From assembly GCA_029891385.1 (NCBI GenBank), contig CM057230.1, positions 20,836,847-20,900,846 on the forward strand: a stretch of 64,000 nucleotides of DNA, written 5' to 3'. Both the position numbers and the translations under genes were made by a program. This DNA is from Erythroxylum novogranatense (Eukaryota > Streptophyta > Magnoliopsida > Malpighiales > Erythroxylaceae). Position 1 is the first letter of the stretch, and each line of letters starts with the position of its first letter. This document shows positions 25,840-37,952 of the stretch, one piece after another. Under the pieces are notes generated by a model, which did not search any database, was not told the origin of the DNA, and saw nothing but the letters and a program-made list of their open reading frames with translations.

Positions 25840-28050
25840 GATGGTAATGAGGTGAAGCGGGTGATGATAGATACGGACAAATTTCTACGACTTATCAGAC
25901 ATGAGGCCTTCAAGGTATGAAGGTACCAAGATCGACTTACTACCAACAGACGCCCCATTAAAGGAGTAATCGGGGCCACCACCCGCTCGCCAGTGAATTT
26001 GAAAGTGAAGTTCTGACGAAGCCTCGCCGATAGAAAGGGACGCTGAGTTCCTAACAGAAGTTTCGGCGGGCGACAACGAATAATCGGCGGGCTACTCAAA
26101 ATGTCACGACGGCCGCCTCCACCTACTACCAAGTTATGAAGTTTCGACACCTACTGAGTTGGTGTTGTCGAGGTCGCAGAGAATTGCTAGGGAATGTTAC
26201 TTAGCGGAAACGAAGACATTAGGGACGGGCAAGAGTCTTGACGAGCTCTCTTGATGTGAGAGCCGACGAGAGATGGATAGATGAACCCAAATGGAAGAAA
26301 CACAATGGTCGGATCGATGAAGTCAATTCTTCTAAATTCACAAACCTAGGCTTCGAGCCGCAGGCGACTGGTTAAAGAAATCACGATCGTCTGTGAAAAA
26401 TAGATCGATTGCGCCGAGCGATATGCCTGAATTTCCCGATCAATTCGTCAAGACTCCTCGGATTCGACATGACTACAAGTCGATCGTATGTAAGCGATAG
26501 TACGCAAGGAAACCATAAGGATGATCGAGAAAGAAGTAGAAAGTTACTCGAGGCCGGGTTCATCCGAGAAGTCAAGTACCTGAATGGCTCGCCAATGTAG
26601 TTTTAGTGAAAAAGAAGAACGGGAAGTGGAGAATGTGCATAGATTTCACCGATTTGAACAAAGCATGTCCAAATGACAGTTTCTCCTTGCCCAAGATAGA
26701 CCAGCTAGTAGACTCTACCTCAGGGCATGAACTCCTTAGCTTCCTGGACGCTTTCTCGGGCTATCACCAGATTCAAATGAGTCTGGAAGACGAAGAAAAG
26801 ACCGCCTTCATAACCGATCAAGGCACATATTGCTATCAAGTAATGTCTTTTGGCTTGAAGAACGCTGGGCGACCTATCAACACTCGTTATGGAAGTCTTT
26901 AAAAGCGATCGGGTCGGTGGAAGCTTATGTGGATGATATGGTGGTAAAAAGTAAGACGGCCACGAGCATGTGGAAGATCTCAGGAGGTCTTCCAGAAGAC
27001 CTCAATATATTTCGATGAAGTCGAACCCAAAAAATGCATTTTAGGGTGGCATCCTAAAATTCCTAGGGTTTATGATCACTCAATGGGAGATCGAGGCTAA
27101 TCCGTAAAAGATCAAGCCATCATCCAAATTCCCTCGCCTCGATGCTTAAAAGAAGTGTGTATCGACGGCCGGATAGTCTCTAAGGTGTTCATCTCCAGAT
27201 TGGGAGACAAGTGCCTCCCATTTTTCAAAATCTCGAGGAAGGCGAACGTAACACAATTCCAATGGCCTGATTTAATGCGAGAAAGCTTTTCAACACTTAA
27301 AGCAATACTTGTCCAGCCCGCCTATCCTGCAAAGCCCGGTAGAGGGAGAGAACTCGATCTATACTGTGGTTACGGAGGGTCGATCAACAGCAGACTTATT
27401 CGATCGGAGAGAAACGTAACAACACCTGCTTATTACGCCAAGAAAGTATTGACCGGACCATAAATGCGATACACGCCTATAGAAAACTAGCCTCTCCTCG
27501 ATAATGGCGGCGGCTCTGCTAAGGCCCTACTTCCAAAGTCATACAATTGAGGTATGGACCGACCAACCCTCAAAAGTGCTTCAAAAGCTCAAACTTGGCC
27601 GACTAATAAAGTGGGCGGTGGAGCCGGAGAGTTCGACATACAAGATAGACTCGTGACGACTATTAAAGCGCAGTGTTAAGGCATTTCATCGCGAGATGAG
27701 CCAACCTAACTCAAGGACGAGCAGCCCCCGCCTCGAACTTGTTTGTTGACGGTCGCCCAATGTCGAGGGATGTGGAGGGAGTAGGCTTGATCAACCCGCA
27801 CAATGAAGAAAAGGTGGAATACGCTGCTTCACTTGAGTTCAAAGCCTCCAATAACGGCAGAATACGAGGCCCCGATAACCGGTCTCCAACTAGCTAAGGA
27901 AATGGAGATAAGGCATCTAAAGATATATAGTGATAGCCAGTGGTGGTCGCCAAGTCACCGGGCGATGAGGCCAAGGGAACAACATGATCAAGTACCGAGT
28001 CGGTAAAGGTGAGTTGAGCAATTTCAACAAGATTCGATCAATGTATAGAA
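25840..28050 (+). pseudogene. Tat-B protease, reverse transcriptase and both RNase H domains
   Basis: The protease site at about 25860 reads MIDTDKF, with the DTG glycine lost. RT is readable at 26606-26902: GKWRMCIDFTDLNKACPND, SFLDAFSGYHQIQM, EKTAFITDQGTYCYQVM and SFGLKNAG. The catalytic YVDD follows in another frame at about 26925 (VEAYVDDMVVKSK). The first RNase H spans about 27240-27690. The second RNase H begins near 27735 (LVCLLTV in frame, then EEKVEYA and the FKASNN equivalent). Each domain needs frame changes, so the copy is dead. Confidence 0.82.
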
Positions 28051-28299
28051 CGAGCTCAAAATGCTAAAGCGGATGCGCCTCCAAAATGACTTCCTACCGT
28101 GATGCCATGAACAATGTTCTGATCGAACGACTAGATCGACCTAGCATTCAAAAAGTCAAGGAAGCTCTCGACGTAAGTACCACCAATCGAGTTGATGGAA
28201 CCGATCACACAATACCTTTTGAGGGAAAACAACCGAAGACGACGGAGGCCAAGAAACTAAGAATAAAGGCAGCCGAGTACACACGTTAATTAATGACAC

Positions 28300-29412
28300 T
28301 CTATACAAGCGGTCTTACGACTGGCCACTACTTCGATGCTTGAATGAAGAAGAAGTTGAGCAGGCAATGGCCGAAGTCCATGAAGGGATGTGCGGAAACC
28401 ACGTAGGAGGTAGAATGTTGGCTCATGATTGATCGACAGGGTACCATCGCCGATAAATGAGAAGAGACTGCCAGGAGAAAGTCGACCGATGTGAGGCCTA
28501 TTAGAGAAACAGCATCCTGTCTCACCAACCGACCGAAAGGATGAAAATTATGAGCCATCCTATCCCGTTTGCTCAATGGGGAATGGACATACTAGGGCCC
28601 TTCCCTCTCGGTCCCGGGCAGAAGAGGTTCTTGATAGTGGCGGTGGAATACTTCACCAAACGGGCGTAAGCATTGCGTCGCTACAATTTCGAAAGGTAGG
28701 TAGAGAACTTTGTGACGAAGAATATACTCACCCGCTTCGGGATGCCCATGGTGTTGGTTACGAATAACGGTCGGCAGTTCGACAACGACAAGTTCAGAGA
28801 TTTCTGCGACCGACTAAAGATCAAGCTATAGCTGACTTCGGTAGCCCATCCCCAAAGCAACGGTCTCGCCGAGAACACCAATAAAAGATAATGAATGCTC
28901 TCAAGAAGCGCCAGATGGCTGAAAGACCGGGTGGAAGAACTAGACGAAGTGTCAGGGCATACAGAATCACACCGAATCGGAGCCATGTGGGAAACACCGC
29001 TCGAGAATGACCTTCGGGCGTAAGCCCGGTTCCAGTAGAAGTGACGCTTGCATAATTAAAGCGGTGTCGGGCCATGAAGAAGAGCGAATGATGAAGCCCA
29101 AGAGCGGAGCTCGCTCTCCTCAAGGAGGACAGGAAAGAGTACCGCCGACGGAAGCGATCGCACAAAAGCGACCAAATTCTACAATGTATGGTAAAGCCGA
29201 AAGCGATGTAAAGATAGGCGGTACGCCCCGCGAAAGGCCGAGGTGGTCGGAAAGCATCCCGAAAGCTCTGACAAACGGGAAGGACCTTATCGGGTGATTA
29301 AGCAAGCCGGTATGGTTTACATCCTACGCGATGCTAATGGGAAAATTCTACCAAGGTCAGGAACTCCGAAACCTAAAGGCGTTCTACCAATTGATAAGTC
29401 TTATTTTGATTA
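28300..29412 (+). pseudogene. Tat-B integrase remnant
   Basis: Contains the zinc-binding block, then MSHPIPFAQWGMDILGPF (about 28555-28600, split by a shift) and VTNNGRQFDNDKFRDF (about 28755-28805), where the second catalytic D has become N. The chromo-like end is MVYILRDANGKILPR at about 29310. It stops after the conserved tail SYFD (TAA at about 29410). Confidence 0.78.
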
Positions 29413-29574
29413 ATGTTTGTTCAATAATGTTTTGTACAACACTCAGGTACTTTTTCCCGTCCCCGCCAGTAGGTTTTTAACGCCCACGCCCTCGTTATCG
29501 TTAATAAAGGGATTTCAGATTTTTGCCAATAAAGAGTTACATTATATGTGGCAAAGAGAAAATCCAATCACCAT

Positions 29575-30135
29575 CGCCGGCATTCCATAGACCGACTACG
29601 GCCACGGGTCACCAAGATAAGATCCTTGGGACCTCGCTTCCATCTCCATAGATCGACTACAATCGGCCTGTCGCCAAGACAAGATCCTTGGGACCCTCGC
29701 CGCCATCTCCATAGATCAACTATAATCGGTCGGTCGCCAAGACAAGATCCTCGGGACCCTCACTTCCATCTCCATAGATCGACTACGGTCATCGGGTCAC
29801 AAGACAAGATCCTTGGGACCTCGCCGCATTCCATAAACCGACTACGGATGCGGTTGGTTGCTAAGACAAGATACTGCTCGACTTCGCCATCGATTGACTA
29901 CGGTCGATCGGTCACCCGACAGGTCGACCAGGTTACCGAGACAATCCTCTGAACCATCGACCGCTACATTGATCGGTCGCCAAAGCAAGGTCCTCTGGAC
30001 CATAGCTCGACCTCGCCTTACTTGATCGACCAGTTACCAAGACGATTCTTGAACCATCGATCGACTTAGCCATCGATCGGCATGGTAGCAAGATGGGTCC
30101 TGGGACCACAAATTGCTCAACCACGATCGATCTCA
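29575..30135 (+). repeat. Tandem repeat block of about 60 bp units, Tat-B
   Basis: Eight or more degenerate units with CCATAGATCGACTAC, GGTCGCCAAGACAAGATCCT and TGGGACC. Later units are more divergent (GACCAGGTTACCGAGACAAT). It has the same position between integrase and antisense gene as in Tat-A and Tat-C. Confidence 0.85.
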
Positions 30136-30479
30136 ATGTTGGTTGGCCATGAACGACTTAGCTAAATTCTACTACTTGATAGAAAATAAAGAATATAAAC
30201 ATGGAAGATAGTTGAGAAACCAAGGCAAGTTCATTCTTGAATTAGCCCCGCCATAAGCCCACCAGTGAGCTTTAAAATCAACAGAGGGGAGGTTTGAATG
30301 ATCGGGAGCGGGAGAAGCCTCGAGAGAGGCGGATGCCCAGAGAAGCCTCGTAAGGGGCTACAATGGGAGGCGAGCAGGAACCGGGAAGCAACCGGAGGAA
30401 TATCTTCATAAGGAAGCTCTTCTTCTGAGCCGAGATCCAGCTCTTCATCCTAATGACGCCCATCGACCCTCAACCTTCT

Positions 30480-31510
30480 TTGACCCTCCAAAGAAAGCCC
30501 GAGAGCTGCAGGAAGAAGCGGCTCGGGCGAATCCTCGAATGAAGGGCACGCCGACCCCTCGTGAGTGTAGAACTCGTGGCCCTCCTCGAATCGAGGGCTA
30601 TGTCACAAAGTAGCTCTAAACTCTCCTCGCATGAAACCGCCTCTTCCATCGCTTAATTGCCTCAATCCATTGCTTCCTAACAGAGCACCGCACCTCCCGT
30701 GACGGTGTTCTCGGCTGCTTTCTACCTTCCACTGCTGAATGGCAATCTTAGGCGATATTTCTTGTTAGCTCCCCGCCCGCCTCACCGCTTTCTTCGGTTC
30801 GTCCCTCTCCTCCTCCCTTTGGCCACCGAGCCAACAAAGCGCCCATCTCCCTCCCGGGACTTCTTCTCCTCTTCCAAGGACTTGTTTTTAGCCCGAGGAG
30901 GTCTCTCCTCCTTCACCTCCGAAGCTCGCCTTCAAAGCCTTCACTTGATCATGGAGGTCCCGGACTTCCCGGTCTAGAGTCTCCAAACGCCGCAAAGATC
31001 ACAAGGACGCCGTCGCAGACCAAGACACCGAGACGAACGAGATGAGACCCTAACTCTGTGCTACCTCTTATCCATGAGTCGTCGTCCATGGGGAGTAATC
31101 CTCTCGGCAATGTAACGGACACCTCGAGATCCCCGATCGTGGCATCCTTGGCCAACTTGAGGCGTACTCCACTTCCTGTGATTCACGGCTTGCACCTTTC
31201 CTTGCCCTTCTCTTTCATCGCCACGCCCGACTCACGGGCAGACGATAGATCACCCAAATTAACTAATCTCTTCCTCTTAAGAGGAGGACCCGATCCTCCT
31301 CCTCCTCTACCCGAAATATCCGCCCAGACGACGGGCACAATCGGCAATGATGTCAATCGCCAGACGCCCCCAGTGGAACACCGTCGACATCATGGGGAAC
31401 CCAACCCCACGACAAAACAACGCCCCCACCAAATGCGCCTCTTTCCTCTTCTCCTTCGAGCGGCCCGCTTTCGACTTGAAGCTCATGCGAGCGCCTTCCA
31501 TCCTCACCAT
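30480..31510 (-). pseudogene. Tat-B antisense gene, second exon, broken
   Basis: The start ATG is at 31508-31510, immediately after a good 3' splice site on the - strand (TTCTTTGTTGTTGTGCAG|CC). Frames 31549-31307 and 31155-30949 hold pieces, including TLPRGLLPMDDDSW. Downstream it should encode the coiled coil seen in Tat-C, but single-base gaps break it. The EEE-rich stretch seen in Tat-C corresponds here to the GGAGGAGGAGGATCG region near 31290. Confidence 0.55.
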
Positions 31511-31552
31511 GGCTGCACAACAACAAAGAAAATTAGAAAGAGGAACCAAAAA

Positions 31553-32333
31553 TCAAGAATATAATAAGGAACTCGACACCGAGGGCTCAACCAGACGGGA
31601 CGCTTTCCTCTCCCAAATTCGCTTAACTCGTGGCGGGGGGTCGATAAGAAAGGAGCTAGCCGAGACACCCCCGGAATAGGCTCGTATCAGCCCTGCAAAA
31701 TCGTAATGGCCGAGCTCCTTTATGCGATTGATCACCCTCCACTCCTCCCTACTAAGAGACACGCTCGACGTGTCATTCCATTGCTCGGCTAAGGGGTACC
31801 TCCACGGGCGAGACTCGCTGGAAGACCCTGGGGCTTTCACGAAGAAGAACTTCGTCCGCCAAGAAGAAACTTTCGAGGTCAGACTACCAAGCGATGCCGC
31901 TTCCTTATATTGTAGAAAGGGGACCCCAACCCCAGAACTCGGACTCTGACCCATCGTAAAAAAATGACGCAAGATGCCAACCGTGGGCAAATGACCGAAC
32001 TGATGGCATAACAGTGCCAAACCATTAACAAACCTCTAGCTATTCGGAGGAATTTGGCTCGGCATCACCGGTAGGCCATGCACACCTTGTCGACGATTGG
32101 ACCATACGGAAGCCTCATACCACCAACGGAGAAGAAGCTTTAAACAAAGAAAGTACCCACTTGTTGTCGTGGATCCGCTTCCCTAGAAAGCGTCGGGACC
32201 CTGTGATGCGGGATGCCATACCGATTATTGACCTATTCAACTCCCCTGTGGTCATCGCCGACGGATTCTTGGCGGCGCCCACAACCAACCCATCTTTCCT
32301 TTCTCGCTGATATCTCCTCAACGCCCCTATCAT
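31553..32333 (-). pseudogene. Tat-B antisense gene, Transposase_28-like exon
   Basis: The best copy of this domain in the window. The open frame 32020-31553 (155 codons) contains LLCHQFGHLPTVGILRHFF, SSWRTKFFFVKAPGS, WRYPLAEQWND and LSREEWRVINRIKELG. This pattern is typical of the Transposase_28 'putative gypsy type transposon' family. The upstream frame 32333-32115 (GALRRYQRERKDGLVVGA) is probably its N-terminal part. It ends shortly before the splice acceptor of the second exon, so the antisense gene is likely spliced. Its role is unknown. Confidence 0.65.
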
Positions 32334-33170
32334 ACTTCTAGAACTACCGTCGACATACTTACCAAGAAAAAGGAAAGAAGAAGGAACGAAGAAGGAATGA
32401 AGAAGGAATGAAGAAAAGGACGTACCTATTTAGAGATTAGAAATGGGTATATCGGACGGCAAGCAAAAAGTACTTCGAATCGTGAACGATAAAGAGCAAG
32501 TGAAAGCAAAGTGTAAGTTGCGAATCTAAAGCAAAAGGTAAAAAACACCGCAACTCATCGACTCTGAATACTTATAGGAGGTCGGTTGGAGGGACATTCA
32601 ATCAAAGCTCGACATGTGGAGAAGATCCGAGCAGGCTCGAACATGCGGCAGAATCTGAACCAAGGAGAATCAAATTATTTAAAATCGGAGCGCCGAATAA
32701 ATGAAGGGACGATATGATAGCCAGACGACGATCACGAGGACGATACGCTTGATTCTCGAAGTCGCCACCAAAGACGCCTGCTTCATAATAAATGCTCCGC
32801 ACGCTCGCCAATGATAACCACCCGATCTGTTTCAACGAGAGCTGTCGCACAATAAATGCCGAGGCCGATCAGTTGGGAAACTCAGTCGATCGATCCCAGA
32901 ACGAGCAGTTATGCTCAACCGGTCAGATCTCGAAAGAAGCACGCATAATCGGTCGGAACTTGATCGATGGGGACTACCCGAACTGTCCCATGATCGGGCT
33001 ACAACAACAATGCCGACCGATCGACTACTCCATTTAGCTGACCTACGGATGAGCTACTTCTCAATGCTCAACCGATCGCCCCAATCACGAGTCGTCCTAT
33101 GTACGAGCTATAAAACCTCTACATACTCCTCCGACCCTTCTCTTCGCTCAGCTCGAGGAGTAGGGGCTTA

Positions 33171-33575
33171 TGGTCGGCCGGCAGTTCGGGCCCGGATTCA
33201 CCAAGACGACCCGGGCCGATCGGTTCATTCATCGAGATCGCCCCATGCCTAAGCCCATGCCCTCCTCGCCCATCCATGTAAGGAAGTCTCCCATGCAAAC
33301 AAGTAAAGACCTAAACCTAATCGCAAAATCATATATAAGGTATAATTCTCTCATAATTGAGGTACGAAAAATCATAACCTAGTTGTTCTCTCTGCATTGA
33401 TCAACCTCACCTTCACAAAAAGACTTACTTGAGAGTCGGAGGGGCTAATCGGGACACAACCCCCGACGTGCCTTCCTTGTTTTGCAGTATCTTCACGCCT
33501 GACTCATCCCGTAAAGCAAGAGACTCATGGAGCGTAACGACAACGCATAGCTCAAATTAAAACCGACTGTAACCA
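33171..33575 (+). repeat. Tat-B 3' LTR
   Basis: TGGTCGGCCGGCAG... TGTAACCA, preceded by GAGGAGTAGGGGCTTA and followed by the ATAGG duplication. It contains CATATATAAGGTATAATTCT, the LTR core promoter region. Confidence 0.9.
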
Positions 33576-33722
33576 ATAGGTTCTAAGCATTTGGAGGTCA
33601 AATACTTGACTATAACGAAGTTGATTTAGAAAGGTGACGTTGAAGTGAAGCACATCAAGATTGAGGAGATGTTAGCTTATCCAATGACCAAAGGACTTCA
33701 CCCACTAGTGTTTGTTGAGTTC

Positions 33723-33889
33723 GGATCCTCTGTCTAATTTTATGGTGTCTTATTATGTCCCATAAATCTTATCCATTTATTTATGTAGGTCCCGTGTGGG
33801 ACCCGCATAAATGAATGCTGGACCCGCATAAATGAATGACTGAGATTTATGAGACAGAATAAGACATCATAATATTAGACAGAGGATCC
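33723..33889. repeat. Foldback MITE-like element, copy 3 (best preserved)
   Basis: Ends GGATCCTCTGTCTAAT and, inverted, GGATCCTCTGTCTAATATTA. The arms continue ATGGTGTCTTATT and CATAAATCT..CCATTTATTTATG. The centre has GGTCCCGTGTGGGACC, itself a palindrome, and the segment GGACCCGCATAAATGAATG is partly duplicated. It is inserted at the end of the Copia-1 reading frame. Confidence 0.82.
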
Positions 33890-34237
33890 TATCCCGTGTT
33901 CATAGACATGATCTTATATGGGCGCAGTTAAAGTCCTTAGACGATAGTAGTTAGGATTGATGTATTTGCTCCTTAAAAAGTTTGTACATTTTGATGTATT
34001 ATAACATTATGATTATTTATTAATATAGATAATCATCTTTTTATTCTCAGTAATAAATGTTCTAGTGTATAGTCATAATACATATGAAAGCCTTAAGATT
34101 TTTGTCGATCTTAAATGTTTTAAGGTCATTGGGCATATATAAAGATTGACCTTGAGCCTATGTCATTTTAACATATACAATTTAGAATGGATATCTATAA
34201 ATTTAACATGACATAGGAGGATATGGGTTTTTAATCC

Positions 34238-34417
34238 CATAAAGGTTCTCTAATGCAGTTTAGCATTCAGTTGGAGAACATAAAGGTTCTCTAATATAGT
34301 TTAACATTCAGTTAGGAAACATAAAGGTTTTCTTTAATACTGTTTAGCATTCGATGAGAGAAAATAGGATTTCTCTGTTACAACTTAAAACATGTAGTTT
34401 AGCATAAAGTTGGAAAA
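34238..34417 (+). repeat. Short tandem repeat in the Copia-1 3' region
   Basis: Three adjacent units of 41, 41 and 44 bp (34238, 34279, 34320) beginning CATAAAGGTTCTCTAAT and containing GTTTAGCATTCAGTT, plus a weaker fourth copy. No function is evident. Confidence 0.75.
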
Positions 34418-34733
34418 ATCGAGACCTATAAACGAAGATGATACATTTTAGATCATACAGGTATCATCCTAGTTTGTCACACTCAATTTTCCCATTCATT
34501 TTAGTGAGATATTAGATATTCGTGATTATATTGAACCTGTGTCGCACATGACACATATGTTTCATATTTTTTAGTATAAAAAACTTGCAGACGAATGTTG
34601 GGCTCTCATTACCTTTGGATCGAATATTTTAATTTTAAAATTTGGTACTAGTACAAGAGTGTGACTTAACCGATTTTTAAACTATTTTAAAATTGAGTCA
34701 TAACTCAGAATTAATGCTTGTCTAAAGGGAGAA

Positions 34734-35131
34734 TGTTGGATAATTTTGTCCTTCTCCATAATATTAGACAATTATTAATTGTATTTTGATTTTTAATAAC
34801 TTATCGCTTAAGTTATGTAATTTCATCCAAACAAAGGTAATAAAGTGGCCCAATAAATGATCTAAATTAATGGGTCAAATTTCGGGAGGAAAATAAATCC
34901 CAATTAGTATGGACCAAATCTATATCGAGCTTGTGATGGGAAAACTTGATATAAAAGTTATATATAAATATTAAGGTTTCCTTCAGTTGCTTATGTAATT
35001 CGTAAGCATACAGATCTTTTGACTCGTTAAGAGCGTTTATGTGTTAAGAAAACTGTAGAAAGGTGTTAATTGAATGTTAGTGATCACTTTTCACGGGATT
35101 GCAACTCATTTTGACCTCAGAAATTGCTTCA
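34734..35131 (+). repeat. Copia LTR shared by the Copia-1 and Copia-2 relics
   Basis: Starts TGTTGGATAATTTTGTCC right after the purine tract AAAGGGAGAA, as a 3' LTR should. It is followed at about 35132-35148 by AATATCAGATGAAGCC, a decayed form of the initiator-Met primer site, and then by a gag, as a 5' LTR should. One LTR therefore seems to serve two internal regions. The right end is approximate. Confidence 0.55.
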
Positions 35132-35269
35132 AAATATCAGATGAAGCCAAAATTAAGTATTCCACATTTCTTTCATTTTTTAACCCTTTTATGAACAATT
35201 TGGGACATGTAATAAGATCTATCCTACGTGTTACATCATATTGATGGGACTACTCCCACTCCTGTAGAC

Positions 35270-37660
35270 AAGAAGGAACTTAACTAATGGAAGATAAAGG
35301 ATGCCTGGATTAGTTTTTGGATTTGAGCATTTATAGAAGCTCATATGGTGAACAACTTGTGTTCGCTTGGTACATCTAAGAATATGTGGATTATCTTAAG
35401 TGAATTTACCATCAAGATGATATTATGATACGCTTTTACTCAAGATGAATAATTTCACCAAGGTAATATCTCTTTGGAGATTTTTACGGTTTTATCTACT
35501 TTAAGGTATCTAAAGAGGCTTTGGCTAGCCTTCGTGGTTTATAAATAAAGTTAGCGAGATCGGTGTTTGATGAAATTGAGACCATAATTTGAGACCGCTT
35601 GAGTTGGATTGTTGAATAGGAATCCAATTCCTTCTTTGGATGTCTATCTTGGTGAATTATTACTTGAAGAACGAAGATTGGCTATACAAGTTGTCATAAG
35701 TGGGTCTAAGGTGAAGTTTGAGGTTGTCAATGTTGTTTATACTACTCAAAAGAGGAATTGAGGAATCAAGGAAAATGACTTATATAATGCTATAGTTGTA
35801 AGGAGTTTGAGCATATTGCCTGCAATTGTAGCAAGAAATTTTGCAATTACAATAAGCAAAATAGACACATTATTAAGGACTAACATACACATCCAAAAAA
35901 TCAAAAAGCACAAGCTTGCTAAGATGTTGTTTTAGATTCCCACATTATTGGTTCTTTATTTACAAGCACTAGCAGCAATCAATTTACTATTACTCAAAAA
36001 ATGGTACAACAAATGATTCTACATTCTCTGCTCTTGGACTGTAGGGTCAAGGTAATATTGTCTCTTCCTCTTAATTTTGTGGAAATCAATCATATGATTG
36101 GCTCATCTAATTTGTTACATAATCTATGACAATATATTGGTACACAAAATATTCAAGTTACTAACAGTAGTAATCTTCTAATTACCACTATTGGTAATAT
36201 TGGACCTTATTTTTGTCATGTATTTGTCTCTCGTGGGTTGGCTACTAATTTAATTTTGATTGGTTAAATGGCGGATAATAATTGTGATGTGCATTTCTCT
36301 CGTAGCGATTACCTTGTGCAAGATCAAATGTCGAGGAAGGTGATCACGAGGGAGCATAAAATGAGAAGATTATTCCACAGCAATTTAATGCTCTTAAACC
36401 TTTGTCCTTGACTTCTATTGTTGTTGAAAATAAGGTTGCAGTTTGGCATAAACAATTAAGTCATCTAAATAACATGATTTTGTCGAATTTAATGAAGAGT
36501 GGTTTTTTTGCTAACAAGGATCAGTGTTCTACTAATCAATTTCCTTTTAATTTTCCAATTTGTAAACTAAGGTAAAGTAAAATTTTACCTTTCCTACTTA
36601 TTGTAGTGGTATTAATAAATGTTTTGATATTATGATACATGTTTTGAGATTATGTACTATGATGTTTGGAATATTACATCGATCATTTCATATGTGCAAT
36701 ATAAATTTTTGTGACATTTATTGATGACTATGGTCTTTTCACATGGATATATTTACTACGCATCAAAGTTTAGGTATTTCCTGGTTTCCAAACTTTTTTG
36801 ACTTATAATGAGGTACAAGTTTTAACTTGTATTAAGGTGTTACAATTTGATAATGGTAGTGAATATGCTTCATATGAGTTTTAAGCCTTTTTACAGTAGA
36901 AAGCTTTTACATCTCAACGATCATGTTTTTACACTCCTCAATTGAATGGGATAGTTAAACAAAAACATTGACACTTATTGGATATGGTTTGAGCACTACT
37001 TTTGAAATCTTAAGTTCTGACTACATTATGGGTGGAAGCTTTGTCCATTGCAATACATTTCATAAATCGGCTACCTTCTTAACAGTTAAATTTTGATTCT
37101 CCTTACAACCATCTTTTCCATAGGCATCTTGATATGACCATTAGTTGTGTACATTTGGATATGTTTTCTTTGTTCACTTACCTCCTCATAAGCACCCGCA
37201 AGTTTACATCTTAATCAGTAAGATGTGCTTTTATGGTCTATAACACTTCACAAAAAGGCTTTTTATGTTATGATGCTCTTGCTAATCGTCTGTGTATCTC
37301 CATAAATATGATTTTCTTTTAAAATATTACTATTTTTCAGCAATATCTATCTCGTTCCAACAATATTCTTCTTCCTATCTTTGATGATATCATACTAATA
37401 ATTGAGTGGTTTAAACTCAAAAGTGTATATCGATGAAGATAGCCTCCTTCATCACAAATTCTTCTCGACATTGATCCAAGATTACTCTAGGGCTCTTCAA
37501 GATTAACCCATATTATTCATCCCTTTAAATGGTGTGGTTTCTCTATTACTTTAGTTCCTACTGAAGTTCCTACTTCTTATTCTCAAGCAAGTAAACATGC
37601 GTGTTGGGTAAAAGCTATGCAAGAAGAAGTTCAGGCTCTTTAAGAGAATCAAACCATAAA
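35270..37660 (+). pseudogene. Copia-2 relic: gag, protease, integrase and start of RT
   Basis: Heavily mutated, with no long frame, but recognisable in order. The gag reads TSKNMWIILSEF with the UBN2-type context. A cysteine-rich knuckle region is at about 35795-35885 (CKEF.HIACNCSKKFCNY). Protease-like ATIGNIGP- and VTNSSN-type blocks lie at 36150-36260. The pre-integrase domain is VWHKQLSHLNNMILSNLMKS (36448-36505). Integrase remnants follow to 37150, and then the RT opening CWVKAMQEEVQAL at about 37600-37640, where similarity stops. RT proper, RNase H and a 3' LTR are absent. Confidence 0.72.
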
Positions 37661-37947
37661 ATTTGATGGATTTGTTTCTAAAATAATTAACCTGTTATTT
37701 ATTTTGATTTATACAAACACTTGTAACAATTTTATAGACAGTGATATTGCAATGAGATCACTATTTTGTATAGTGATAGGAGAGGTTTGAAGGATCATAA
37801 GATTGCAGTGAGATTGAACTATTTTGTATATTGATACGAGAGTTTTGATGATCATGAACAAAATTTAATTTGTGATAATAATGTACCAAGGTGAAGGTTA
37901 TCATATAACTACAAGAAATACATATAAATCTTTCTCTTCTTAAGAAT
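37661..37947. other. Spacer with an imperfect direct repeat
   Basis: About 290 bp. It contains two related segments of about 62 bp (about 37740-37800 and 37801-37860) sharing GATTGCA.TGAGAT, ACTATTTTGTATA.TGATA and GAG.TTTGA.GATCAT. No gene is seen. Confidence 0.55.
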
Positions 37948-37952
37948 GGTTT

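Larger units (their letters stand above)
23794..33575 (+). mobile_element. Tat-B: complete Ty3/gypsy Tat-type LTR retrotransposon, decayed
   Basis: A 9,782-bp element flanked by the duplication ATAGG (23789-23793 and 33576-33580). Its domain order is the same as in Tat-A. The LTRs (about 390 and 405 bp) start TGG and end ACCA. The primer site TGGCGCCACC begins at 24186, two bases after the LTR, and the polypurine tract is 33155-33170. It is inserted in the RNase H region of Copia-1 in the same orientation. RT is the best preserved of the three copies, but gag, protease and integrase carry frameshifts. Confidence 0.92.
33576..34733 (+). pseudogene. Copia-1 relic: end of RNase H and 3' untranslated region
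   Basis: Right of Tat-B the copia frame resumes with SKHLEVKYLTI, followed by HIKIEEMLAYPMTKGL and HPLVFVE (33645-33722), the usual end of a copia polyprotein. A MITE (33723-33889) interrupts it just there. About 840 bp of AT-rich 3' region with a short tandem repeat (34238-34417) then lead to a purine stretch (AAAGGGAGAA) and an LTR start at 34734. Confidence 0.75.
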
